A stretch of 62,177 bases of DNA from an uncultured Afifella sp. (GTDB lineage Bacteria > Pseudomonadota > Alphaproteobacteria > Rhizobiales > Afifellaceae): the NCBI GenBank assembly GCA_947259045.1, contig CAMYKZ010000038.1, positions 1-62,177 of the forward strand, in the 5' to 3' direction. This document shows, one piece after another, positions 26,606 through 35,263 of this stretch. Below the pieces are notes generated by a model, which ran no database searches, had not been told where the DNA came from, and worked only from the letters and a program-made list of their open reading frames with translations. How positions within the stretch are numbered: the first letter of the stretch is position 1; every line of letters begins with the position of its first letter. Made by a program: the position numbers and the translations under genes.

Positions 26606-27358
26606 GTGAATATTTACGGATACAGGATACCGGCGGTCTTCTCGCTGCTGATCTGGGCGGCCTTGTGGGAAATTGTCGGCCAGCTTGAACTGGCCTTCAT
26701 TTTTCCGCCTCTGTCGGATGTGCTGGCGTCCTTGTCGGGTCTTCTCGCGCGCAAGAGCTTTCATACTGCCGCCCTGCAATCGCTGGAATCGTTTTCCATC
26801 GGCATGGTGATTGCCATTATCGGCGGTGTGGCCATCGGCTTTTTGATGGGCCGCAACAAGATGGCGGATGATGTTCTCGGCATGTGGGTCAATATCATGG
26901 CCAGCGCGCCGCTTTCGTCTCTGGTTCCTGTGCTGATGCTGCTGTTCGGCCTCGGTCAGATGACGATCATCGTCACGGTCGTATTGTTTGCCATCTGGAT
27001 CATCGCGCTCGATACCTATGCCGGCGTGCGCCATATCAGCCCGTCTCTGTCGGAAATGGGGCAATCATTCGGCGCCAGCCGCTGGCAGTTGCTGACCAAG
27101 GTTCTGTTCTGGGCAGCATTGCCTGAAATCCTCGCCGGCATCCGCATGGGCCTGATCCGTGCGGTCAAGGGCATCGTCATCGGCCAACTGCTCGTCTCCG
27201 TTGTCGCTCTGGGCCGCTTGTTCCGGACATTCTCCGACAATTTCCAGTTTGAGGAATTCTGGGCGCTGACCCTGATCCTGTTTGTCTTCGCGCTCAGCTT
27301 TTCCGCTTTTGTCGGCTGGCTGGAGCACAAGGTGGAATATTATGCCGGCACGCGGTGA
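26606..27358 (+). CDS. ABC transporter permease, second subunit
   Basis: A 250-aa permease with a GTG start preceded by GGGGAG. It has six probable helices and an EAA loop around EMGQSFGASRWQLLTKVLFW. It is related to but distinct from the permease at 24978-25790, so the importer probably has a heterodimeric channel. It is 15 nt after the ATPase and 33 nt before the dehydrogenase, in one operon. Confidence 0.9.
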   Translation: MNIYGYRIPAVFSLLIWAALWEIVGQLELAFIFPPLSDVLASLSGLLARKSFHTAALQSLESFSIGMVIAIIGGVAIGFLMGRNKMADDVLGMWVNIMASAPLSSLVPVLMLLFGLGQMTIIVTVVLFAIWIIALDTYAGVRHISPSLSEMGQSFGASRWQLLTKVLFWAALPEILAGIRMGLIRAVKGIVIGQLLVSVVALGRLFRTFSDNFQFEEFWALTLILFVFALSFSAFVGWLEHKVEYYAGTR

Positions 27359-27391
27359 TTATGGCGTTGGCGGGATTTCAGGTTCTGCGCC

Positions 27392-28465
27392 ATGACGGAA
27401 AAGGCTGAGCCCGCCGGCATCCGCTGCCCCTCGGCGGAACTGGAGCGTTTCCTGACCGACGCCTTTGTCGCGCTCGCCGTACCGCAGGCAGACGCGGAAA
27501 CGGTCGCCGGGCTTATGGTGGAAGCGGACCAGACCGGGCTCGATACCCACGGCTCGTTCCGGCTGCCGCAATATATGCGCCGACTGCGCGACGGCGGCAC
27601 CAACCCGAACCCGGATATCAGAACCGTCCGCGATATCGGCGCGATCGCCGTCATTGACGGCGACAACGGCCTTGGTCACCTCGCAATGCTGAAGGCTGCC
27701 GAGCTCGCCATGGACAAGGCGGATCAGTTCGGCATTGGCTGGGTCGGCGTGCGCGGCGGCAATCATGCCGGCCCGGCAACACTCTATGTCAAGAAGCCGT
27801 TGCAGCGCGATCAGATTGGCCTGTGTGCCGCTGTCGGCAATGCCAATCATGTTGCGCCCTGGGGCGGCATGGATCTGCTGCTTGGCACCAATCCGATTGC
27901 CGTCGCCGTTCCGGCGGGCGATGTGCCGCCGTTCATTCTGGACATGGCGACGACAGTGGCCGCCGCCGGCAAGATCAAGACGCTGGCCCAGCGCGGCGAA
28001 GAGATGCCGGAAGGCTGGATGGTCGGGCGCGACGGCAAGCCGCTGACGGACCCGAGCCGCCAGAAGGAAGGCCTGCTGCTGCCGATCGGCGGTCCGAAAG
28101 GGTATGGCCTGGCGATGGCCGTCGGCCTGCTGGCCGGCACGCTCAACAGCGCGGCGTTCGGCAGCGACGTTGTCGACTTCACTGCAGATACGACCAGCCC
28201 GACCAATACCGGCCAGTTTGTTGCGGCCATTTCCGTCAAGGCGTTCGGCGACCCGGCTCTGTTCAAATCGACGGTCGATACGATCTTCCGGGAGATCAGA
28301 TCGTCGACGCCTTTGCCCGGCAGCGACCCGATCCGCATTCCCGGGGAAAATCGCGAGAGCATCGCCCGTGACCGGAGCGAAAATGGTATCCCGCTGCACG
28401 CCAATCTTCTCAAGGCCCTGAACTCAGCTGCAGACGAATTGCAGATCGAACGGATATCCCAATGA
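27392..28465 (+). CDS. Ldh family (MDH2/AllD-type) NAD(P)-dependent oxidoreductase
   Basis: A 357-aa member of the malate/L-lactate dehydrogenase type-2 family, which oxidises 2-hydroxyacids (malate, ureidoglycolate, L-sulfolactate, delta-pyrroline carboxylates). Hallmarks are ADQTGLDTHGSFRLPQYM near 46-62 with the catalytic His, VRGGNHAGPATLY near 120, TNPIAVAVP near 165, DMATTVAAAGKI near 185 and GPKGYGLAMAVGLLAG near 230. It follows the importer in the same operon and precedes the FAH gene, suggesting oxidation of an imported hydroxyacid to a 2-oxoacid. Confidence 0.9.
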   Translation: MTEKAEPAGIRCPSAELERFLTDAFVALAVPQADAETVAGLMVEADQTGLDTHGSFRLPQYMRRLRDGGTNPNPDIRTVRDIGAIAVIDGDNGLGHLAMLKAAELAMDKADQFGIGWVGVRGGNHAGPATLYVKKPLQRDQIGLCAAVGNANHVAPWGGMDLLLGTNPIAVAVPAGDVPPFILDMATTVAAAGKIKTLAQRGEEMPEGWMVGRDGKPLTDPSRQKEGLLLPIGGPKGYGLAMAVGLLAGTLNSAAFGSDVVDFTADTTSPTNTGQFVAAISVKAFGDPALFKSTVDTIFREIRSSTPLPGSDPIRIPGENRESIARDRSENGIPLHANLLKALNSAADELQIERISQ

Positions 28466-28539
28466 CCCACTGCATTGACGTGCGCATCTGCATGGCGGCG
28501 GAAACAACAATCAACGCTTAAAAAAGGACTGGACCATTC

Positions 28540-29223
28540 ATGACTTATGTTTTTCAACCGCCCGCGATCGTCAGCCTGCCGGTGCGCGGCATGGATGCGG
28601 TCTTTCCCGTTCACCGGATCTATTGCGTCGGTCGCAATTATGCCGCCCACGCCATCGAGATGGGCCATGACCCCGATCGTGAGCCGCCGTTCTTTTTCCA
28701 GAAGAACCCGGACAATCTGCTGCTCGACGCCGATTTTCCCTATCCCGACAAATCCTCCGACGTGCATCACGAGATCGAAATGATCGTTGCGCTGAAAAGC
28801 GGCGGCCGGAACATCCCGGTTGAAAATGCGCTCGATTGTGTCTTCGGTTATGGCGTCGGCCTCGACATGACGCGGCGCGATTTGCAGGGCGAATGCAAGA
28901 AGATGGGCCGGCCGTGGGAGATCGGCAAGGCGTTCGAACATTCAGCTCCCTGCACCGGCCTTGTTTCCGCCGAAGAGATCGGCCACCCGGATGAGGGCGC
29001 CGTCTGGCTGAAGATCAACGACGAGATCCGCCAGGAGGGCGATCTCAACCAGCTGATCTGGAAAGTGGCGGAAACGATTTCCTATCTCTCCGGCCTGTTC
29101 GAACTGGCGCCGGGTGATCTCATCATGTCGGGCACGCCCTCCGGCGTCGGCCCGGTCCAGCGCGGCGATGTGCTGCATGGATATGTGGAGGGTGTCGGTG
29201 AGCTGCGGACCAAAGTGGTTTGA
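28540..29223 (+). CDS. fumarylacetoacetate hydrolase (FAH) family protein, fumarylpyruvate hydrolase-like
   Basis: A 227-aa short-form FAH protein. It carries RIYCVGRNYAAHAIEMGHDP near 27, the metal-binding VHHEIEMIVALKSGG near 76, VGLDMTRRDLQGECKK near 108 and GDLIMSGTPSGVGPV near 193. These are the same landmarks as the protein at 407-1105, but it is not a recent duplicate (many differences). The length and motifs best fit fumarylpyruvate/acylpyruvate hydrolases. It is the last gene of the 23.9-29.2 kb run, 74 nt after the Ldh gene. Confidence 0.9.
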   Translation: MTYVFQPPAIVSLPVRGMDAVFPVHRIYCVGRNYAAHAIEMGHDPDREPPFFFQKNPDNLLLDADFPYPDKSSDVHHEIEMIVALKSGGRNIPVENALDCVFGYGVGLDMTRRDLQGECKKMGRPWEIGKAFEHSAPCTGLVSAEEIGHPDEGAVWLKINDEIRQEGDLNQLIWKVAETISYLSGLFELAPGDLIMSGTPSGVGPVQRGDVLHGYVEGVGELRTKVV

Positions 29224-29233
29224 GGGTTATGCC

Positions 29234-29604
29234 TCAATAGATCCACTGTCGAAAAGCGCGCTCGCTTTCGTCCCGATCCGGTCGGTTCACCTGATCACTC
29301 TGACGAAGAGGACTTTCTGCGCGCGCCAGCAGATAATGGTGCAGACCGGTTTGATCACTGAGTTTCAACAGGACATCCCAGATCCCGTCGACAAAGAGCA
29401 TGTCATAGCGCAGGGACACTGATGAAAAGACCTGGAGCAGCGTTTCCACATCGCTCGCCCCGGATTGTTCAAGATCTGCCGGGCGCAATCATCCCAGTTG
29501 GACATCGGCAGCAATCCGATCAGGTTGTTGTCATCTTCACGAAAATAAACCTCGCGCAACGTTCCAACCTCAAAATGCCTCTCAATTTCACAACGGCCCC
29601 GCAC
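29234..29604 (-). pseudogene. possible frameshifted small gene of unknown function
   Basis: The 554 nt between the FAH gene and the exported-protein gene have no plus-strand gene. On the minus strand two overlapping frames look protein-like. One starts at GTG 29604 (about 48 residues, EVYFREDDNNLIGLLPMS then WDDCARQIL). The other continues from about 29480 (SDVETLLQVFSSVSLRYDM, ending RAFRQWIY at 29234). Read together with one frameshift near 29460-29480 they would give a protein of about 120 residues. I recognise no family. It may be a decayed gene or chance. Confidence 0.3.
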
Positions 29605-29605
29605 A

Positions 29606-29623
29606 AAACTGACAATTCAGTTT
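29606..29623. promoter_or_regulatory. perfect 7-bp palindrome upstream of the exported protein gene
   Basis: AAACTGA, four bases, TCAGTTT, 155 nt before the 29778 start and just upstream of the possible minus-strand gene. A related palindrome lies after the same gene at 31930-31949. It could be an operator or a small hairpin; the evidence is symmetry only. Confidence 0.3.
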
Positions 29624-29777
29624 CAATAGGTTAAAATCGCCTCTGTGTCCCGATCGACGTCCCGGCTGGAGCCCATGACGGTTTGCAGGCGATTCAGGGT
29701 TCGTTGAACAATTTGTCTCTAAATCCGGGTTTTCCGGGCATGCGCCCTGAATGCCGAGCCACTGATAAAGGACGAGT

Positions 29778-31886
29778 ATGATGATCCGCCACACCCTTTC
29801 TGCCGGCCTGTTTGCCGCAACAGGTTTCCTTGCTGCGCCGACGGCTCATGCCGATGCCGCCGGCGAAGCGCTCGTGCGCGAGGCTTTGAACGCCATCTCG
29901 TCCCAGGCCGGATGGACTGCGACAAGCGACAGGATCCGCTCTGACGGAGACCTGGTGATCGTCGAAGGTCTTTCGATCGGCAATGGGGAAAAGAGCATTC
30001 AACTGACTGTGGACACGGTTTCACTGGCCGATTTCGCCAAACACGGCGATGGATATTTCGCCAGCGGCACGGCCGTACGGAACCTGTCGGTCAGCTATGA
30101 TCTTTCCTCGCTGATGCCGATCGACACGGCCGACAATGTTTCCACGTCCATGGCCTCCACGGTCCGGATCGAAACAATGGAGATTGCCGATCTTTTTCTG
30201 CCGGCCGCCGGCCCGTCAGACGCGGGTCAGACAGGCTTGCTGTCCGGAATCGTCGGCCTTTATTCCTATCTCGCCAAAGTCGAAATGGCGTCGATGAGTG
30301 CTCCCAGGATGGAGCTGGAACAGTCGATAGCGCTGCCCGACCTTGATAAAAACCAGACAAGCCGGACGATCTATCACGATGTCAGAGTCACCGACTGGTC
30401 CGGCGGAATCATTGCCCGTTACGATCTCGGCCGGCTGGAAATAAAGATGTCAGGCGGGCCGGAAGGCGATTATGACATGGGCGCGGAAAGCGCATTTGCC
30501 GAACATATCGATATCGATCACGCGGCTCATGTGCTTGACCCGGCGCGATATGCCAACGGCCGCGGCGACGGTGTCTGGAAACCGCTGATGAAGCGGGCGG
30601 AATATCTCGGCTTCCGGGTCAATACCCGCGATGTCAATGTCAATGTCAGACGGATCGGCCTGAACGGCTTCGATGCCCGGCAATCCGAGACCCCGCTGCT
30701 GTCTCAGATCGAGGCGCTGATTGCCTCAGGTCTTTCCGGTAAAGAGCCCAGCGAAGAGGAAGCGCTGGAAATGGTCAGCGAGATGTTTCCGAATATCTTC
30801 GGTTTTTTCCGACTGGGTGAATTCACTCTGGAAGGCCTGAAAGTCGTGCCGGTTGTATCGTCAAAAAAAGGCACGGCGTCGATCGATCGGATCAGGGTTG
30901 CCGGCTTCTCCGGCGACGGCATCAATCATTTTTCATTTGACGGCGTGTCGGTGTCAGGCCCCGACGAAACGAACGTCAGCCTTGGAACATTCGGTTTCGA
31001 CGGGTTGCGTTTTCCCGATTGGGAAATCCTCATGGATTTTGCAAAAGCTGCAGAGCAAGGTAAGGATCTGGAGAAAAACCCGGAATTGCTGGCAAAAATG
31101 CTCGATCTCTATCCCTCCATCGACACATTCATCATGCGCGATCTGGTTGGCAACGCGCCGGGCAAGGAACCGTTCGGGATCGAAGAAATCAGTTTTGAAG
31201 TCACCGGACGCATGGGGACCTTCATGGCCAGCGGCAAAGGCGCGGTTCGCGGCTTTGTCTTTCCGGCAAGTTATTTCGACCAAGGTGGCGGCCCAAACCC
31301 GCTCACGATGCTGAATTATGACCGGCTTGCTGCAGATTTCGTTTTTGAATCCGTCTGGGACGAGGCGACGTCGGAGCTGGATTACACCGCAAACATGATG
31401 TTCGAAGACGCCGGTGACCTGGCGCTGGGATATGGACTGAGCGGAATCACGGAAGCGACGATCCGCAGGATCTTCGCCGATATCATCGCGCTGGAAGCAT
31501 CCGGCGGTGGTGACGATCCGGCTCGGGTGATTGCAGTTTTCCAGAACTTTGGTTTCAAGGGGTTCAGTTTCAGTTTTACCGACCGTTCGATCGTCGATCG
31601 GGCACTGACGTTCGCGGCATCGATGCAAGGCTCCGACGCCCAGACCTATCGTGGCCAGTTGAAGGGGGCATTGCCGTTTTTCATGGGTTCCATGCCGCCG
31701 GGAAATTTTCGCCAGCAGGCCACTGACGCGGCGTTGGCCGCCCTTGACGGGGGGCAGAAGACAACGTTCAGCCTGACCCCGCAGCGTACCCTCATGGTGC
31801 CGGAAATAGCCGCGGCAGCGATGCAGGATCCGCTGTCGCTGATCGAACTGCTCGGTGCGGGCATGTCTTCCGAGCCGGCCAATTGA
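29778..31886 (+). CDS. large exported protein of unknown function
   Basis: A 702-aa protein with a clear Sec signal peptide (TLSAGLFAATGFLAAPTAHA, cleavage near residue 26). The mature part is beta-rich with alternating short strands, and contains several similar blocks of the type LGEFTLEGLKVV, RIRVAGFSGDG, HFSFDGVSVSG and ISFEVTGRMG. This looks like a repeat of a lipid-groove or AsmA/DUF945-like architecture, although I cannot assign a family. It has no transmembrane anchor, heme motif or catalytic motif that I can see. It is monocistronic, 554 nt after the preceding gene and convergent with a DMT transporter. A periplasmic or envelope-associated location is inferred from the signal. Confidence 0.75.
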   Translation: MMIRHTLSAGLFAATGFLAAPTAHADAAGEALVREALNAISSQAGWTATSDRIRSDGDLVIVEGLSIGNGEKSIQLTVDTVSLADFAKHGDGYFASGTAVRNLSVSYDLSSLMPIDTADNVSTSMASTVRIETMEIADLFLPAAGPSDAGQTGLLSGIVGLYSYLAKVEMASMSAPRMELEQSIALPDLDKNQTSRTIYHDVRVTDWSGGIIARYDLGRLEIKMSGGPEGDYDMGAESAFAEHIDIDHAAHVLDPARYANGRGDGVWKPLMKRAEYLGFRVNTRDVNVNVRRIGLNGFDARQSETPLLSQIEALIASGLSGKEPSEEEALEMVSEMFPNIFGFFRLGEFTLEGLKVVPVVSSKKGTASIDRIRVAGFSGDGINHFSFDGVSVSGPDETNVSLGTFGFDGLRFPDWEILMDFAKAAEQGKDLEKNPELLAKMLDLYPSIDTFIMRDLVGNAPGKEPFGIEEISFEVTGRMGTFMASGKGAVRGFVFPASYFDQGGGPNPLTMLNYDRLAADFVFESVWDEATSELDYTANMMFEDAGDLALGYGLSGITEATIRRIFADIIALEASGGGDDPARVIAVFQNFGFKGFSFSFTDRSIVDRALTFAASMQGSDAQTYRGQLKGALPFFMGSMPPGNFRQQATDAALAALDGGQKTTFSLTPQRTLMVPEIAAAAMQDPLSLIELLGAGMSSEPAN

Positions 31887-31888
31887 GG

Positions 31889-31924
31889 CCGGCCTGATCA
31901 AACCGGCCTGATCAAACCGGCCTG
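31889..31924. repeat. short tandem repeat between convergent genes
   Basis: A 14-nt unit, CCGGCCTGATCAAA, is present twice in perfect tandem (31889-31902, 31903-31916), followed by the first eight bases of a third copy. It starts 3 nt after the stop of the exported-protein gene. Replication slippage could explain it. No function is evident. Confidence 0.85.
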
Positions 31925-31929
31925 CCGGA

Positions 31930-31949
31930 AAACTGCAAATTCGCAGTTT
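31930..31949. terminator. hairpin between convergent genes
   Basis: AAACTGC, six bases, GCAGTTT: a perfect 7-bp inverted repeat midway between the exported-protein gene (ends 31886) and the DMT transporter gene (ends 31964). The position fits a shared bidirectional terminator, but there is no long T-run on either strand, so a Rho-assisted or purely structural role is equally possible. Confidence 0.4.
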
Positions 31950-31963
31950 GACGCGGCCGGTGT

Positions 31964-32884
31964 TCAGGTTTCGGTATCGTCGTCCCTGCCTGCTTTGTGT
32001 TCCCGCCAGGCGATGTAGAAACTGCTGCCGAAGACGATGACGGCGCCGACCCAGGTCAGTGCATCGGGCACCTCGGCAAAGATCCATATGCCGAGCATCG
32101 AGACCCAGACGAGTTTGAGGAAATCGAACGGCATGACGGCCGTCGTATCGGCATCTTTCAGCGCCTGTGCGAAGGCGATCTGGGCGCTCGTACCGACGAG
32201 TCCGATCAGCAACAGCCATGCCAATTGTTCAAAGGTCGGTTGGGTCCAGACATAAAGCGCCGGACCGAGGGACAGAAGGCTCAGCAGGATGGACATGTAG
32301 CCGGTGATCGCCAGGCTGGAATCCGTGCGCGACAGAAGTTTGATCACGATCATGGTCATGCCCCAGAAACCCGCAGCGATGAGGACCAGAGCTGATCCGA
32401 GATCGCCCGGGATGAGGCCGGGACGCAGGATCACCAGCGTGCCGGTGAAACCGATAAGGACCGCAGCCCAACGGCGCAGCCGGAACCGCTCGCCAAGAAA
32501 GACAACGCCGAGAACCGCGGCGAACAAGGGTGCGGTGAAGGATAGCGCGGTGACCCTGGCAAGCGGTGCGATGGTCAGGGCGTAGAAGAAGCACAGCATG
32601 GCAACAACGTTCAGCGATGCCCGCAATGCATGCATCGGCAATTGCCGCGTCTTCATAAACCCGAAACCGTTGCGCCAGATCATCGGCAGGAAGACCAGCG
32701 AGCCCAGAACATTGCGGCAAAAGGCTGTTTGAAACGGGTGCAGATCGTCGGAGACATAGCGGACCATGACATGCATGAGTGCAAATCCGATTGTCGAAGC
32801 CGTCATCAGGGCGATGCCGCGCATGGTTGCTGTATGTCGCGGCAACGCGCCGAAGAGGGCGGTTGCCGGTTTCAGGTCAGACAT
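31964..32884 (-). CDS. EamA/DMT-superfamily transporter
   Basis: A 306-aa inner-membrane protein with ten hydrophobic helices in two EamA repeats (about 20-150 and 165-295), the usual drug/metabolite transporter layout. Characteristic parts are HPFQTAFCRNVLGSLVFLP near 48, LSFTAPLFAAVLGVVFLGER near 113 with the conserved PLF and GER, and the second-repeat equivalent AVMPFDFLKLVWVSMLGIWIFAE. The substrate is not predictable; relatives export amino acids, nucleosides or S-adenosylmethionine. An acidic tail (RDDDTET) ends the protein. Confidence 0.9.
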   Translation of the reverse strand: MSDLKPATALFGALPRHTATMRGIALMTASTIGFALMHVMVRYVSDDLHPFQTAFCRNVLGSLVFLPMIWRNGFGFMKTRQLPMHALRASLNVVAMLCFFYALTIAPLARVTALSFTAPLFAAVLGVVFLGERFRLRRWAAVLIGFTGTLVILRPGLIPGDLGSALVLIAAGFWGMTMIVIKLLSRTDSSLAITGYMSILLSLLSLGPALYVWTQPTFEQLAWLLLIGLVGTSAQIAFAQALKDADTTAVMPFDFLKLVWVSMLGIWIFAEVPDALTWVGAVIVFGSSFYIAWREHKAGRDDDTET

Positions 32885-32966
32885 CCGGTTCCCCGCTCGC
32901 AGAACTTATCGGGATTGCAAGGCGATTGCAGAAGGCAATTGACCGTTCGCCGATGCAAGCCGCGTT

Positions 32967-34412
32967 TCATGGGCTGAGAACCGCATAAATCAATGTCAGC
33001 ACGAATATCGCGGAGAGCGTGAACATGCCGTTCCAGCGCCAGGTCAGCGTCACGGTGTCATGGCCGGAGACCCGCGCCAGCATGGCTGCGGCGGAGGCAA
33101 AGGGCGCACCGGTCGACGCGATCGCCGTGCCGGCGGCAATGGCCAGCGCCGCATGTGTCGGATCGATCGGGCTGACCGGGAATTCCGCATAGACGCTGCC
33201 CAGAAACACTGCCATGGTAATCGGGCTGAGACCGATCTGGCCGGCAAGAAGCACGGCGACAGACAGTGCGAACATGACCTGCCATCCCGGAACCTGGCCA
33301 AGCTGCAGCATCGCCGCGAGCCGGTCTGCCGGAACCAATGCGGCAGCCAGTGTACCGATGAAACCGGCGCAGCCGATGAAAACGGCCTCGCGGATGAAGC
33401 CTGGAAGATTGACAAAGGCGGAATGGCCCAGCCGGTCACCGAACCCGCCTTCGCCAAGCCCCTTCTCGCTGCGGCCGGTCCGCATCTGCTGGCGGTAGAT
33501 CCAGCTGATGGTGACAATCGGCGCGGCAAGCATGGCGCCGCTGACGATCGTGACATCGGCCGATTGCAGGAAGATCAGCGTCAGACCGAAAAGGACCGTG
33601 GAGACGATCGCCAGATTGCCGATGGCCGGCCATGGCGCCGGCATATGTTCGATCGCCGGCAAACTACCGGCAGCGGTTAGCCGGCGGCGCAGCGGCAGCC
33701 AGGTCAATGTATCGTCGAGCCACCCGACCAGCAACATCACGCATGTGATCATCAACCCGAGCCCGATCAACCGCAGCGGATCGATGCCGGGGATCAATGT
33801 CGGCAGGATCGCCTGGGTGACTGCGGTCGGCGCCCAGACGAGGAACCAGGAAAACCCGCGCAAGGCCGCCGACAATTGCCGCCGCTCCCGGACCTGGCTG
33901 ATCGGGTCGAGATCCGCATAAGCCTGATTGTCGCCGCGCACGCCGCGCTGGATAATCGGCCCCAGCAGGCTCATGGAGCCGAGGTTGATCATCACCGAAA
34001 AGAAATGGCTGCCGCTGAACACGGCGACGAACCGCCGCTGTGGCGGTTGCCGGGTGATGAACCGCCCGCAGGCCAGGATCGACGGTGACGTCACCGCAGC
34101 ATCGCGAAGAAACCCCATCAACAGGATAAAGCTCGCCAGGTAGGCCGCCCGGTTGAGTCCGGTGGTCATTACAGTCGCCGCATCTGAACGGTAAGTTGCG
34201 ACCAGACCCAGCAAAGCGAAACTGACGGCAAGCAGATAGACTTCGCGCAATTTCATCGCCCGCCAGCCCGCGACAGGCAAAACCAGCATCAGCGCAACCG
34301 ATACCCATCCGGCCAGCCCGACGCCGGCGTAGAGATAAATCAACTGCGTCGCCATCTGTGCCGTCATGACGATACCGATCGCACGATTGGATGGGGCAGT
34401 TGGAATGCTCAT
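32967..34412 (-). CDS. polytopic membrane protein, probable transporter of unknown substrate
   Basis: A 481-aa protein with about 12-13 hydrophobic segments, from ATG 34412; the frame upstream of this ATG is low-complexity and not membrane-like. There is a long cytoplasmic loop near residues 140-180 (ITRQPPQRRFVAVFSG, then NQAYADLDPISQVRERRQL) and a second basic loop near 325-345. The C-terminal VYAEFPVSPIDPTHAALAIA and TGAPFASAAAML segments resemble the re-entrant hairpin regions of anion/carboxylate carriers. I recognise no specific family. It is divergent from the 199-aa anchored protein. Confidence 0.7.
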   Translation of the reverse strand: MSIPTAPSNRAIGIVMTAQMATQLIYLYAGVGLAGWVSVALMLVLPVAGWRAMKLREVYLLAVSFALLGLVATYRSDAATVMTTGLNRAAYLASFILLMGFLRDAAVTSPSILACGRFITRQPPQRRFVAVFSGSHFFSVMINLGSMSLLGPIIQRGVRGDNQAYADLDPISQVRERRQLSAALRGFSWFLVWAPTAVTQAILPTLIPGIDPLRLIGLGLMITCVMLLVGWLDDTLTWLPLRRRLTAAGSLPAIEHMPAPWPAIGNLAIVSTVLFGLTLIFLQSADVTIVSGAMLAAPIVTISWIYRQQMRTGRSEKGLGEGGFGDRLGHSAFVNLPGFIREAVFIGCAGFIGTLAAALVPADRLAAMLQLGQVPGWQVMFALSVAVLLAGQIGLSPITMAVFLGSVYAEFPVSPIDPTHAALAIAAGTAIASTGAPFASAAAMLARVSGHDTVTLTWRWNGMFTLSAIFVLTLIYAVLSP

Positions 34413-34583
34413 GGGGCCTGTGCTTGTTCGGCTGCCGGTCGACAGGTCCCCGCCGGAGGTTGAAGACGATGACTGATCATTCTCTACAATATTTCCGGCG
34501 GGCCGCACAATTTTGTGAGCGTGCGTGAATCGACGTGGCGGCAGCAAATTGCCAAACCGGTGTGAACGTCTGTGGAGGCGGCT

Positions 34584-35183
34584 TTGCGTTTCAGTAAAAA
34601 TGGATGGCTGACAATAATCCTGGTTGTCGCGGTTGCCGGACTTGCGACGGCATTCGTGCTGTTTGGCCGCAACCAGGGTCAGAAGCTTGCCGGCCGGCAC
34701 TCTGAATATCACAAGGTCTATGACGGCTGGTGGGATGTTGCCTGCGACACTGCCATGGATGGCGGCGACCGCCGCTGCTACGTGCAGTTCGTCGATATCT
34801 ACAGTCCGCGGCCGAACTTCCGTGCCGCCATGGTGGAGGTGGTCTACCGCAGGTCAGGCGATGGCGCCGGCGAACCGGTGATCACATTTGACATTGAACC
34901 CGATCTTTCGTTCACCGGCGCTGAGATAGCAATTATCCGTCCGGACGGATCGCAGCACCTTCTGCCGATTGGCGCTTGCTCCGGCCCGGACTCTGGCCCG
35001 AAATGCCCTGTTTCAGGTGATCCGGCGGCAGGGATGCTGAAGCAATGGAGGCAGGGCGAAAGCCTGTCTCTGACTATACGTGAAAAGGACGGCAGTAAGC
35101 TGGAGCGTCGTTGGCCGTTGGGCAAGATCAACGCTATCCTGGACGACTTTGACGCTCAGCGGCGGGCTCGCAACCTGCCCTGA
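34584..35183 (+). CDS. membrane-anchored protein of unknown function (distantly IalB-like)
   Basis: A 199-aa protein. I choose TTG 34584 because GGAGG ends 5 nt before it; a GTG at 34572 is the alternative. An N-terminal anchor (LTIILVVAVAGLATAFVLF) is followed by a periplasmic domain with YDGWWDVACDTAMDGGDRRC near 48-67. That spacing of W, paired Cys and basic residues recalls invasion-associated locus B proteins. Two more cysteines lie in IGACSGPDSGPKCPVSG near 132-148, probably disulfide-bonded. It is 80 nt upstream of the beta-hydroxyacid dehydrogenase. The function is unknown. Confidence 0.65.
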   Translation: MRFSKNGWLTIILVVAVAGLATAFVLFGRNQGQKLAGRHSEYHKVYDGWWDVACDTAMDGGDRRCYVQFVDIYSPRPNFRAAMVEVVYRRSGDGAGEPVITFDIEPDLSFTGAEIAIIRPDGSQHLLPIGACSGPDSGPKCPVSGDPAAGMLKQWRQGESLSLTIREKDGSKLERRWPLGKINAILDDFDAQRRARNLP

Positions 35184-35263
35184 CATGACGCAGCTTCGCA
35201 ATCTTGTTCTGCCGGCTGGTTCCGGTCTAACGTGCGGCGAGAATTTTGCATCAGGGGCGGAAC

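Noticed and set aside
31889..31924. CRISPR-like repeat
   Set aside because: There are just two and a half copies of a 14-nt unit in direct tandem, with no spacers and no cas genes.
33060..33680. 206-aa plus-strand frame opposite the polytopic membrane protein
   Set aside because: Its composition (Arg/Gly/Asp/Gln-rich, no hydrophobic core) is that of an antisense shadow. The minus strand encodes a coherent multi-helix protein.
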